Source: Hymenobacter metallilatus | GTDB taxonomy: Bacteria; Bacteroidota; Bacteroidia; Cytophagales; Hymenobacteraceae | Direction of reading: 5' to 3' | Assembly (NCBI RefSeq): GCF_003944705.1 | Contig: NZ_RWIS01000005.1 | Location: forward strand, 186,001 to 250,000 | DNA length: 64,000 bases | In this document: positions 48,661-58,300 of the stretch, piece after piece | Layout of the letters: the number at the start of each line of letters is the position of its first letter | How positions within the stretch are numbered: position 1 is the stretch's first letter | Program-made: the position numbers and the translations under genes | The notes under the pieces: generated by a model | What the model was told of the DNA's origin: nothing | Seen by the model: only the letters and a program-made list of their open reading frames with translations | Database searches by the model: none

Positions 48661-49206
48661 ATGAAAAAAATACGTTTGATCTTCTCTCTGCTTAGCCTGT
48701 TTTGTTGCGTTAATAAGGCAGTAGCTCAGACGGAAGATTCTGAGGAACAGGTTCCTGGCCTGGAGCTGCTTAAAAAATCGGGCGCAGATCTGAACGCTGC
48801 CGCTGCCGCAGTGCTGCCGGTTGCTAACAAGGCCATTCTAGTACAGGTGGGCAGTGCGAACCAGGCTACGCTGCAGCAGGTTGGCACCGGCAATGTTATC
48901 CTCGCGGAGCAGATGGGCACGCGCAACGCGCAGTCCGTTACGCAGCGTGGAACCGGCAACACCGTGGTATCCACCATTGAAGGCAACGGCACAACCTCCA
49001 GCATCCAGCAAGCCGGCAGCTACAACACAGTTACCCAGGAGTTGCAGGTTGATAACCGACGCTACACGGTGCAGCAGCAGGGGGCCAACAACCAGCTGAC
49101 GCAACGGGAGTCGGGGGTGGCCGCTCCGCCCGGCTACGACGTGAAAATGCAGGGCAATGGAATCCGACTGACCATTGACCAGGGAGTAAAGACCTTCCAG
49201 CCCTGA
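48661..49206 (+). CDS. Minor curlin subunit CsgB-like
   Basis: 181 residues from the ATG at 48661, with a signal peptide (IRLIFSLLSLFCCVNKAVAQ). Mature part after an acidic linker has about five curlin repeats (NKAILVQVGSANQATLQQVGTGN, NAQSVTQRGTGNTVVST, YNTVTQELQVDN) and ends in a different, non-repeat stretch. Fewer repeats and a linker point to a nucleator role like CsgB, though this is a guess from order and size. Confidence 0.8.
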   Translation: MKKIRLIFSLLSLFCCVNKAVAQTEDSEEQVPGLELLKKSGADLNAAAAAVLPVANKAILVQVGSANQATLQQVGTGNVILAEQMGTRNAQSVTQRGTGNTVVSTIEGNGTTSSIQQAGSYNTVTQELQVDNRRYTVQQQGANNQLTQRESGVAAPPGYDVKMQGNGIRLTIDQGVKTFQP

Positions 49207-49216
49207 GTGATGCCCG

Positions 49217-49260
49217 GGCCGGATGGTATGCTTCTTTGAAACAGGAGTAACCATCCGGCC
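49217..49260 (+). terminator. Inverted repeat after the CsgB-like gene
   Basis: Arms GGCCGGATGG (49217-49226) and CCATCCGGCC (49251-49260) with a 24-nt loop; no T-run, so an attenuator or processing site is possible. Confidence 0.55.
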
Positions 49261-49308
49261 TATTTCGCACTATTTGTCTCCAAATTCCCCCAGTAACTCA
49301 CTACGGCT

Positions 49309-49704
49309 ATGCTCTCTTTTACAGTGTCTTCTTGGCTAGCTGCCTGCGCCGGATTGCTCACAACGGCCTTCAGCCTAGCTGAGGATACCGGCTGCCAGGC
49401 CCGGCTGGTGGCTCAACCCACTAACGGTATGTTGCTTATTACAGGATTCTGCCGCAACAAAACACCGCAGCCACTTCCTGTTCGGTACGAATTGCTTACC
49501 AGCAGAAGCGGCCAGGCCGGCAGTACGCGCAATATGCAAAGCGGAACCTATACCATCGCTCCTGCTCAGGAGCAGGCCCTATCCCAGACTTCCATCAGCT
49601 TCCAACCGGATGATGCCTGTAGTATTCATTTGCGCCTATTTAACCAGCACGGGCTGCTACTGGCGGAGGACTCGGTAATCCATCAGCCCCAAGGACGCCG
49701 CTAA
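49309..49704 (+). CDS. csgH: CsgH-like curli assembly protein
   Basis: 131 residues. A signal peptide (SSWLAACAGLLTTAFSLAE) precedes a beta-rich domain with RNKTPQPLPVRYELLTSRSGQAGSTRNMQSGTYTIAPAQEQALSQTSISFQPDD, close to the CsgH/CsgC-like fold: strands, the QSG turn and the L-S-x-x-x-I-x-F strand. CsgC/CsgH proteins inhibit premature amyloid formation in the periplasm. Gene position directly after the curlin genes supports it. Confidence 0.8.
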   Translation: MLSFTVSSWLAACAGLLTTAFSLAEDTGCQARLVAQPTNGMLLITGFCRNKTPQPLPVRYELLTSRSGQAGSTRNMQSGTYTIAPAQEQALSQTSISFQPDDACSIHLRLFNQHGLLLAEDSVIHQPQGRR

Positions 49705-49736
49705 TCACCTGCTTATTCTCCTAACATTCTTTTCTT

Positions 49737-51266
49737 ATGCTTTCTCTGTTGCGCAATGCAATTGGCGCGGTAGTGTGCGGTGTGCTGTGTGTGAGTATGT
49801 GGTCCTGCGAGGATACTACTGTCGAGCCTAACCAGTATGGGCAACTACTGGGTACGGTGCTTGATAGTCGGGATAGTAAGCCGATAGCCAATGCCGTTAT
49901 TACAACCACCCCGGCTACATCTTCCTTCACAACCGATGCGCAGGGCAAGTTTACGTTACCAGAGTTGGTGGTTGGCAAGTATGCGCTCAGCATCAAAAAA
50001 ACTGACTATAAGACAGAAACAGTGAATGTGCAGGTGAATCTGGGGGCTAACCCAGAGGTAAAGGTGGTGCTGGAAAAGGCTTCCGGAACCAACCGCCGCC
50101 CTAACCCGCCTTCCAGCCCTGTTCCTGGCGACCAGGCCCTTGAGCAGCCGACGGCACTGACGCTACGCTGGCGGGTAACGGATCCGGACGGCAAAAGTGA
50201 TTCTTTGCGCAGTGATGTGGTCCTGTATGAAAGCAATTCGGCCAACCGCTTGCAGGTGGCCAGCAACGCCAAAGACACGGCCGCTGCTGTATCTGGGCTG
50301 CGGTACAACACCACCTATTTCTGGCAGGTAACAGTGCGTGACAAGAGCGGAGAAACGGTGAGGGGGGACGTCTGGAGCTTCCGCACCAAGGCTCAGCCCG
50401 ATAACCGGTACCTGTTTGCCCGCACAACAAATGGGAATACCGATATTTTCTCTTCTGATGAAACGGGGGCCAACTTGCTGCGGCTGACAACTTCGCCTTT
50501 CCTGGAAACCGCGCCCCAGCTAAGCCCCAACCGTGACCGGGTGGCCTATACCTCCAATGCAACCGGCCAGTTCCAGATATATACCATGAACCGTGACGGT
50601 TCGGATAGCCGCCAGGTAACCCTGTTACCGGTGGATGGATATTTTAATATGGGCATCGGGTACCGGTGGTCGCCTGATGGCTCACAGCTGATTTACAGCA
50701 GCTACAACAAGCTATACCGCATCAACCGGGACGGAACGGGGCTGGCCTTGCTGGCAACGGCTCCCGCTGACCGGCATTTCCGGGAGTGCGACTGGACAGC
50801 CATTGGGAATAAAATCGTAGTGCAGACAGTCGGCGTGAGTGTGTATGACTCAGAAATCTACCTCTTAAATGCCGATGGCTCCGGCTTTTCGCAAGCTGTT
50901 GGCAATCTGCCGGGCCGCCTGGATTCGCCTTCTTTCAGCGTGGACGGCCGCCGGCTGATGTACACCCGTGACCTGGATGGATTTAATGATGGTACCGGAC
51001 GGCAACTCAACGCACACATCGTCACTCAAAACCTGGACGGAACCGGCGTGGTAGATGTATCCGCCGGACCAGGTGGGTCTACTTTGGCGGGTAAGCCTCT
51101 AGGGTTTAATGATGTGGTTCCACGTTATGCCCCCGATGGATCCAAGATTATTTTCATGCAGGTCAACAACGTAGCTCAATCTGTACCGGACGTGTATACA
51201 GTCGATTTGGATGGCCGTAACCGGGTACGCTTATTTCAGAATGCCATGCTCCCTGACTGGAAGTAG
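49737..51266 (+). CDS. TolB/PD40 beta-propeller lipoprotein
   Basis: 509 residues. Lipobox-like SMWSC (Cys 24). Residues about 35-120: carboxypeptidase regulatory-like domain (GTVLDSRDSKPIANAVITTTPATSS). Residues about 125-225: FN3-like (NPPSSPVPGDQALEQPTALTLRW). The remainder is a TolB-like propeller with several PD40 units (DIFSSDETGANLLRLTTSPFLETAPQLSPNRDRVAYTS, IYTMNRDGSDSRQV, LYRINRDGTG, PDVYTVDLDGRNRV). Probably outer-membrane anchored and binding partner proteins. It is 32 nt from csgH and may be expressed with it, but no link to curli is known to me. Confidence 0.8.
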   Translation: MLSLLRNAIGAVVCGVLCVSMWSCEDTTVEPNQYGQLLGTVLDSRDSKPIANAVITTTPATSSFTTDAQGKFTLPELVVGKYALSIKKTDYKTETVNVQVNLGANPEVKVVLEKASGTNRRPNPPSSPVPGDQALEQPTALTLRWRVTDPDGKSDSLRSDVVLYESNSANRLQVASNAKDTAAAVSGLRYNTTYFWQVTVRDKSGETVRGDVWSFRTKAQPDNRYLFARTTNGNTDIFSSDETGANLLRLTTSPFLETAPQLSPNRDRVAYTSNATGQFQIYTMNRDGSDSRQVTLLPVDGYFNMGIGYRWSPDGSQLIYSSYNKLYRINRDGTGLALLATAPADRHFRECDWTAIGNKIVVQTVGVSVYDSEIYLLNADGSGFSQAVGNLPGRLDSPSFSVDGRRLMYTRDLDGFNDGTGRQLNAHIVTQNLDGTGVVDVSAGPGGSTLAGKPLGFNDVVPRYAPDGSKIIFMQVNNVAQSVPDVYTVDLDGRNRVRLFQNAMLPDWK

Positions 51267-51289
51267 ATATAGGTTTTGTTATATGTGTT

Positions 51290-51328
51290 AAAAAGCCTCC
51301 TTAAGCCTCCTGCTAAAGGAGGCTTTTT
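51290..51328 (+). terminator. Terminator of the curli region
   Basis: Duplicated half-site: AAAAAGCCTCCTT and a second AAGCCTCC, both able to pair with AAGGAGGCTTTTT (51316-51328). The longer pairing gives 13 bp and T-run. Confidence 0.88.
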
Positions 51329-51808
51329 ATTTGGGCTGTGTTGGTCATCACAATAGCTCTTATCTACCACGGATTCAGAATAAAGTACTTCGCTGCAAAT
51401 AGTAAATAAGTAAGGTCTGATAGTAGTTTTATGATGGTTTTGACAGCTAAGATGAGGACGGGAACCTGAATATCATTGTACTGTCGTGCGTGCTAAGTAC
51501 CTTTGTACATGAATGTATCACGACAGCTCCGAAGGGGATACTGCTCACAGTAATTTGACTATATATAGAATATACGTATTCATATAAAATAGTATAGCCG
51601 GATGCCCGTTTGCTTTGGCATGGAATATGAGTACGCGCCCCTTCGACATCCACCATCAATTGATTATTTAAATAATATGGTCCTGTCTTGAAAAAATCCT
51701 CATCCTTTTCCAAACTAATCCGTAAACTCCGGCAGATTGGTAACGCATGACGTGTTGTTCCTTTCTGTCTCACATTCAGCTTCAGAAACTTTTCCTTCTC
51801 ACATAATT
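51329..51808 (+). other. 480-nt intergenic region with orphan promoter
   Basis: AT-rich, no gene. It contains a perfect promoter at 51476-51505 more than 300 nt before the next gene. Two tiny frames (51509-51553 and 51513-51587) begin right after it, 14 and 24 codons, of uncertain meaning. Confidence 0.65.
51476..51505 (+). promoter_or_regulatory. Consensus promoter without adjacent gene
   Basis: TTG at 51476-51478, 19 nt, TACCTTTG at 51498-51505. It is a perfect match, but the next gene starts at 51809, leaving a leader of about 300 nt. Confidence 0.75.
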
Positions 51809-54800
51809 ATGAAAAAAACTTACTTGAGTGCTGTACTACTCGGCCGCCGACCTTGGCTATGGGTTGTACTTCTGTTGAGCTTGCTGACCCCTTTGGTTAC
51901 GCAGGCCCAGACGCTGAGCTACCAGGAGTCGTTTAACGGGCTGCAGGCCCGTGAATCGATGCCATCTGCCCAAGCAGCAGGTGAATTTGATGAGGATCAG
52001 TTGGTGTACAGCGGTACTGCAATTGCCTCGCCGGGAACCAATCCCAACAACAACAACCCCAGCAACTATACTGGTGCCAGTGGAGGCCGTAGTGTGGTAT
52101 TCGCGGAGCCTAACCCCTCTACTGCGGGTGTACAGGTAGTAGCTGGCACCAGCTACACCTTAATCATTGATGGCCTGAACACTACCACTGCTGGTACCGG
52201 TCCTAACCCTCGCCTGGAGTTTGGCTTGTTTCGTAGTGCTGGCTCGCAAACGGCTGCTACCAACGAGTTCATTGCCGAGTATAGCCTGGATGGTGGCACC
52301 AGCTACACCAACATTGGGTTTACGCGCCCTGTAAATGGGGGCAGTTGGGAATTTGTGGCTGTAAACACGACTATTCCGGCTGCAACCAACGTGCGTATCC
52401 GCTTTACCCGGGTGGGTAATGCCAGTACGCGCCAGTACCGCCTCGACGATTTCACACTGCGGGCCTTATCTCCGGCGCTCTTCATTTCACCGGCCAGCCT
52501 GATTTTCCCGAATACTACGGTTGGTACGCAGTCGGCTCCCCAGCAGGTAACGGTAACGGGTACCGACTTGAACGGCCCGGTTACGGTAACTGCCCCAAGT
52601 GGTTTTCAGGTTCGGGTGGGCTCTAACCCTTACGCCTCTACGGTAACGCTTACGCCTGACGCAAACGGTGGGGTTAGCCAATCGGTTGACGTAGTATTTG
52701 TGCCAACTGTTACGGGCTCGTATTTCTCCCAGATCAGTGCAGCCAGTTCGGGTGCAACGACGGTTGCTACCAACGTAGCCGGTAACGCTACGGCACCGGC
52801 TCCTTCGGTAACCGTTACTCCCGCGGCTCTGCCCGATTTTGGTTCCGTGCAGGTTGGGCAGGCTTCCGCCCCCCAGACGTTTACAGTACAAGGCTCGAAC
52901 CTGACCAACAACGTGGTGGTTACGCCTCCCGCTGGCTTCCAGATTCGTCTGCCAAATGGTACCTTCAGCACCGCTGCTATTACCCTGACTCCTTCTTCGG
53001 GGTCGGTTAATCAGGCCATTGAGGTTCGCTTCCAGCCAACTACTGCGGGCAATTACAGCGCACAGGTAACGGTTACCTCGACGGGTGCTTCCGATGCGGG
53101 GGTAAGTGTTAGTGGTACGGCTACGCCGGCGCCAACTGGCCCATACATTGTGGCTAACCCAACGGCTATTGATTTCGGAACGGTTTCGGCCAGTGGCTCC
53201 GCACAAACGCTGACTTTCTCCATCAACGCCGGCAACCTGACGGCTCCTTTGGTCCTGACGGGTTCGAACAACAACATCGTGTTCCGGGATGCTTCGGCCG
53301 GTGGTAGCTTTGTGAATGGTCCTATTACCATTACGCCTGCTGCTGATGGCTCAGTTTCCCTGCGTAACATCGAAGTGCAGCTGACTGGTCCAATTGCTTC
53401 AGGTCCATTCAGCGGCAACATTACTGCCTCGAGCACGGGTGCTAGCAGCGTTGTAGTAAATATCACGGCGAATAGCACAGGTAACAACTCCGTAATCAAC
53501 GCTTCGGGTAACCTGAACCAGTTCTCTACGGTACCTGGGGTGGCATCGGCAGTGCAGTCGTACACGCTGTCGGGCTCTAACCTGCTCCAGGATATTACGG
53601 TCAGCGCTCCACAGTACTTCCAAGTTTCGCTGGATGCCAACTTCACTGGGGTTACTACCACTGGCAACACCATCATTGTGGCCCGCAACTCCGGATCCGA
53701 TGTAACTGCTACGACTGTCTATGTTCGGTTCCTGCCTCCTTCGGCGCTGAGCTCATCGTCCCTGATTCTGAACTCCAGCAGCCCGGCTGTATCGCAAGGT
53801 ATTCCGGTAGCTGGCACCAGTGAGCCAACCATCCAGATTGCCAATGCTTTCCAGGAGGTACGGAACGTAGTAATCAATACTACTTCGGCTTCTCAGGCCA
53901 TGACGATCAATGCGCAGCGTGTATTGCAGCCGGTGACCATTTCCATGAACCTGTCGAGCAATCCGCTTAACCCTGGCAACACTCCTCAGTTTGAGCTGTC
54001 GTTGGACAATGTGACCTTTAGTAACTCGGTGGTGCTCACGCCCAACTCATCTACCTATAGCATTAACCAGCCTCTATACGTACGTTACAAGCCCACCTAC
54101 CTGGGCTCGGCACAGTCCACTCTGCAATTCCAGAGCAATGACTTCTCCAATAAGTCGGTGCAGGCTTTCGGTGCAAATGATCTGCTGTCGGCTCGCTCCA
54201 TTGATACTGAGCCCACGCAGCGCAGCACCGCTACGGTAGTTCGGAACAATACTACCGCTACGGTTACGTTTAACCTGCCCGGTAACTACGCGCAGCTTGG
54301 CTACGGTGAAGGCCGCCTGATTGTGGCTAGCACTAACTCACAGCTGCCAGCTGCCAACCAGCCCCTGGATGGCAACTCTTACCAGACGGGTAACCAGACC
54401 TACGGTCAAGGCCCACAGATTGCCCCCGGCTACTACGCGGTGTACTCCGGCTCTAACCAGACGGTAGTGGTGGATGGCTTGGATCTGGCTACTACTTACT
54501 ACTTCTACACCTTCGAGTACAATAACATTGACAATAACTTCAATGTAAGCGTAATCGGGGCAGAAAACTACCTGTCGCCGCCGGTGCCGAATACCATTCC
54601 TGGTATCATTGCTCCCTCGCCGCTGCCTGTTACGCTGGTATCTTTCTCCGCTAAGGTGAAAGGCAACCAGGTGGCTTTGAACTGGGTTACCGCTTCGGAA
54701 CTGAATAACAAGCATTTTGACGTGCAGCGTAGCCGTGATGGTCGCTCGTTTGAAACCATCCTGACCCGCGAAGGCAAAGGCACTACCAGCACTACTTCTA

Positions 54801-55150
54801 CCTACAACGAGGTAGATAAGAAGCCGCTCAATGGGCTGTCGTACTATCGCCTCAAGCAGGTAGATACAGACGGTAGCAGCAGCTTCAGCTCGCCGGTGGC
54901 CATCAGCTTCCTCAACTCGGGTGAGGTAACGATGTACCCCAACCCAGTAGAAGACCTACTGACGATTGACCTGGGTGGTTCTGCTGAAGGTATGACGGTA
55001 GTTATTACCGATATGACGGGCCGTGTCATCAACACTCAAAAGCTCGGTGCCGACAGCAAGTTGAACATGACCTCGCTGCAGACTGGTACTTACTTGGTAA
55101 CAGTAGGTGAGGGTGCCTCTAAGGTTACTCGCCGGGTTGTGAAGAAATAA
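51809..55150 (+). CDS. Large type IX-secreted adhesin-like protein
   Basis: 1113 residues from the ATG at 51809, which begins a proper signal peptide (LWVVLLLSLLTPLVTQAQ). An N-terminal jelly-roll-like domain (about 35-230) is followed by several repeats of about 95 residues in the Ig-like style (PQQVTVTGTDLNGPVTVTAPSGFQV..., PQTFTVQGSNLTNNVVVTPPAGFQI...). Near residue 950 begins an FN3-like region (LPVTLVSFSAKVKGNQVALNWVTASELNNKHFDVQRS). The last 75 residues are the Por-type C-terminal sorting domain (MYPNPVEDLLTIDLGG ... VTRRVVKK) recognised by T9SS. Exported and surface attached. Confidence 0.9.
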   Translation: MKKTYLSAVLLGRRPWLWVVLLLSLLTPLVTQAQTLSYQESFNGLQARESMPSAQAAGEFDEDQLVYSGTAIASPGTNPNNNNPSNYTGASGGRSVVFAEPNPSTAGVQVVAGTSYTLIIDGLNTTTAGTGPNPRLEFGLFRSAGSQTAATNEFIAEYSLDGGTSYTNIGFTRPVNGGSWEFVAVNTTIPAATNVRIRFTRVGNASTRQYRLDDFTLRALSPALFISPASLIFPNTTVGTQSAPQQVTVTGTDLNGPVTVTAPSGFQVRVGSNPYASTVTLTPDANGGVSQSVDVVFVPTVTGSYFSQISAASSGATTVATNVAGNATAPAPSVTVTPAALPDFGSVQVGQASAPQTFTVQGSNLTNNVVVTPPAGFQIRLPNGTFSTAAITLTPSSGSVNQAIEVRFQPTTAGNYSAQVTVTSTGASDAGVSVSGTATPAPTGPYIVANPTAIDFGTVSASGSAQTLTFSINAGNLTAPLVLTGSNNNIVFRDASAGGSFVNGPITITPAADGSVSLRNIEVQLTGPIASGPFSGNITASSTGASSVVVNITANSTGNNSVINASGNLNQFSTVPGVASAVQSYTLSGSNLLQDITVSAPQYFQVSLDANFTGVTTTGNTIIVARNSGSDVTATTVYVRFLPPSALSSSSLILNSSSPAVSQGIPVAGTSEPTIQIANAFQEVRNVVINTTSASQAMTINAQRVLQPVTISMNLSSNPLNPGNTPQFELSLDNVTFSNSVVLTPNSSTYSINQPLYVRYKPTYLGSAQSTLQFQSNDFSNKSVQAFGANDLLSARSIDTEPTQRSTATVVRNNTTATVTFNLPGNYAQLGYGEGRLIVASTNSQLPAANQPLDGNSYQTGNQTYGQGPQIAPGYYAVYSGSNQTVVVDGLDLATTYYFYTFEYNNIDNNFNVSVIGAENYLSPPVPNTIPGIIAPSPLPVTLVSFSAKVKGNQVALNWVTASELNNKHFDVQRSRDGRSFETILTREGKGTTSTTSTYNEVDKKPLNGLSYYRLKQVDTDGSSSFSSPVAISFLNSGEVTMYPNPVEDLLTIDLGGSAEGMTVVITDMTGRVINTQKLGADSKLNMTSLQTGTYLVTVGEGASKVTRRVVKK

Positions 55151-55172
55151 GCAAGCCGCACTCATTAGCTAG

Positions 55173-55208
55173 AAAAAGCGCCTCCCGTACCAACGGGAGG
55201 CGCTTTTT
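55173..55208 (+). terminator. Terminator of the first adhesin-like gene
   Basis: Perfect 16-bp stem AAAAAGCGCCTCCCGT/ACGGGAGGCGCTTTTT with loop ACCA. Confidence 0.95.
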
Positions 55209-55336
55209 TTGTTATGGCGCAAAGCATAACCATTCGGTAATATTGGACAACTGCTTGAGAGCCCGCTTAGTGGCAATTTTGTACCTTACATAGCGTAACT
55301 GTTCAGCTTCCTGCCACACCCTTTGCTCCTAGGTAC

Positions 55337-58300
55337 ATGCCACAACCCTACTTCTCCTTTCTCTCTGGCCGCCCCAAACTGTTAGGGCGGCTTTTATTTA
55401 TACTCCTGCTTTGCCCCTTGGCAGGGTGGGGGCAAAGTACCATTTTCAATGTAGCAGGAGGCGGGGCTGCGCCAACTGGCTGGACACTGCAAAACAATAA
55501 CGTAACCCAGCCAATAGATCAAACAAGCTATTGGCTGATTGAGACAAACCCGACTGATGTAATCACAACCGCCAGCTATGACCTTACGGCCTATACGTCG
55601 GCTACCTTTACGGTAGATGTAGCCACCTATGGTAGCGGGGGGAATAATCCGGCCAAAGTTGAGGTTTCCTATAATGGCGGCAGTTCGTACACGCAAACTG
55701 CTACTACCGCCACTCCCACCTCCTCCACATATGTGACGACTACTAGCATATCCCTTTCATCCGTTAGTGATAAGGTAGTGCTACGTTTCACTAATAATGG
55801 AACAACCGGCAGGGGGGTGAGGATGCGAAACTTCAAACTTGTTGCTGCCTCTCCCAACCCCACCCTGACGCCGAACCCGACTACTCTGACGGGGTTTACC
55901 TATGTAGTAGGCAGCACTACTTCCGCTTCCAAAAACTTTGCCCTTACGGGTAGCAACCTCACGGCAGGCTCGGCTATTGTTGTTACAGCCCCCGCTGATT
56001 ATGAGGTATCGACGGATAACAGCACGTTTGGGAATACGGCAACCCTGGCTAATACGGCCGGAGGAACTCTGGCTTCAACCACCATCTACGTGCGGCTAAA
56101 ACTCGGGCTGGCAGTGGGTAACTACAATGGCCAAACCATAACGATTAGTGGGGGAGGTACTGCCACGGCAGCCACCGTGACAGTGAGCGGTACCGTTACA
56201 GCTGCCCCCGCCCTAATAGTTGCGCCGGGAAGTTTGAACGAGTTTACCACACCGCAAGGCACTGCTTCCGCGGCGCAGACTTACACGCTAACCGGCACCG
56301 ATCTGACCAGTGGTGTAACCGTAACGGCCCCCAGCGGCTACGAGGTGGCACAGAGTGCTACATCCACTACCACACCCGGCAGCTTCACCGGCTCACTTAC
56401 TGTAAGCCAGACGAATGCCGCCACCGGCCGCACTCTATATGTTCGGTTGGCGGCGGCTACTGCTGCCGGTACGTATGGCACCTCGGCCGCTCCTCTCACG
56501 GTGAGTAATGCTGCCAGTGGAGCTGTTACCCAAAATGTGGCCGTGTATGGTACGGTGGCACAACCAACCCCTGCCATTACCGCCACTCCCAGCAGCCTCA
56601 CCGGTTTCGGAACCCAGGCAGGTACACCTTCAGCAGAGCAAACGTATAGCCTCACGCCCACGGCCCTGTCGGCACCGGTTACAGTTACGGCTCCGGCCGG
56701 CTACGAAGTGTCGTTGACTTCAGGAACTGGATTTGCCAGCAGCGTGCAAGCTCCCGCCACGGGCGCTACTACCATTTACGTACGGCTTACGGGGGCTACT
56801 ACGGGCTCATTTGCGGGAAATATTACCAACGTCTCAGGTAGTGTGAGCCAGAATGTAGCAGTGAACGGCCTCGTCAGTCTGCCCCCAACCGCCGGGCAGG
56901 TGCTCATCAGTCAGGTATATGGCGGGGGCGGCAACAGCCAGGCTCCCTACAATGCCGATTTTATTGAGCTGCACAACACTACCAGTTCCGATCTGGTGGT
57001 GGGTGGCTATTCGGTGCAGTATGCCAGTGCCAGTGGCAGCAGCTGGGTTTCTCTGACTATTCCGGCCAACACGACTATAGCCGCGGGAGGGTATTATCTG
57101 ATTCGGGCCAGCAACACCGGGAGCAACGGGGCCAGTTTGCCTACTCCCGACCTGACGACAAACTTTTCGATGAGCAGTACGGCGGCAAAGATTGCGCTGG
57201 TTGGTAATGCTACTCCGCTTAACGGCAGCTGCCCCAGCGCCAATGTGCTGGACCTGGTCGGCTATGGAGCTGCTGCCACCTGCGCCGAGGGGCAGCCTAC
57301 TTCCGATTTGAGCAATACGACGGCCGCCCTGCGGCAGAATAGTGGCTGCCTGGATACACAGGATAACTCCACCGATTTTTCCGTTACTGCTCCAGCTCCG
57401 CGCAACTCCGCTTCGCCGGCGAATATTTGCACCCCCCAGCCCGAGATTAACCTGGCCCAGGCTGGCACTAATCTACCGGTGGGTAGTACCCTGGCTTTCG
57501 GTAGCACGGCTCAGGCCACAACTGTCAGCCTGACCGTAGATATTCAGAACAAGGGAAATGCGGTGCTGAATCTGACGGGTACACCCGTCGTGAGCATTAC
57601 GGGTACACATGCAGCCGACTTTACGGTTACTCAGCCATCAGCCAGCACCGTAGCCGCCAATGGCTCGGTGTCGGTGACTGTTTCCTTTACGCCCTCCGGT
57701 GGAGGAACCCGGACGGCCACGCTGACTATTGCCAGCAATGACCTGGACGAAAACCCTTACCAGCTTACCCTGACCGGTACGGTACCAACGGCGTATACTT
57801 GGAACGGTACGGGAAGCAGCTGGGATGCCGCCGCCAGCTGGACCCCGAGCCGTACGACTCCAACTGCCCAGGACGTACTGGTGATTGATGGCAGTACCGC
57901 CACCATCACCACCGATTTTGCTTCCGGACAAAGCATTGCCCAACTCCTTATTCGTAATAATGCCAACGTTACGCTTACCAACACTGGTGCCCGCACCCTG
58001 ACCATCAGCAACGGCAATACTACCGGTGCCGACCTAGTAGTGGAAGCTGGCTCCGCCCTTACGGTCACCAGCCCAAACAGCACGGGCCTGACCCTACAGC
58101 TTGGTTCTGGCGCTACGGGAGCCATTGGGGGGAGTGTAATTCTGGAAAATGGTGCTCACCGCGTGCTGGGTTCTGGAGTAGGTAGCCTGCAGTTCGTAAG
58201 CGGAAGCTCATTTCTGCAAACGGCCACTTTTAGCGGAAACGCCTTTGGCGCTACGTCAACGTATGCTGGCACAGTCATTTTCCGGAGCGGCTCCCGCCTG

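Noticed and set aside
55900..57900. Repetitive DNA in adhesin genes as a mobile or satellite repeat
   Set aside because: The similarity follows Ig-like protein repeats, is in frame and imperfect.
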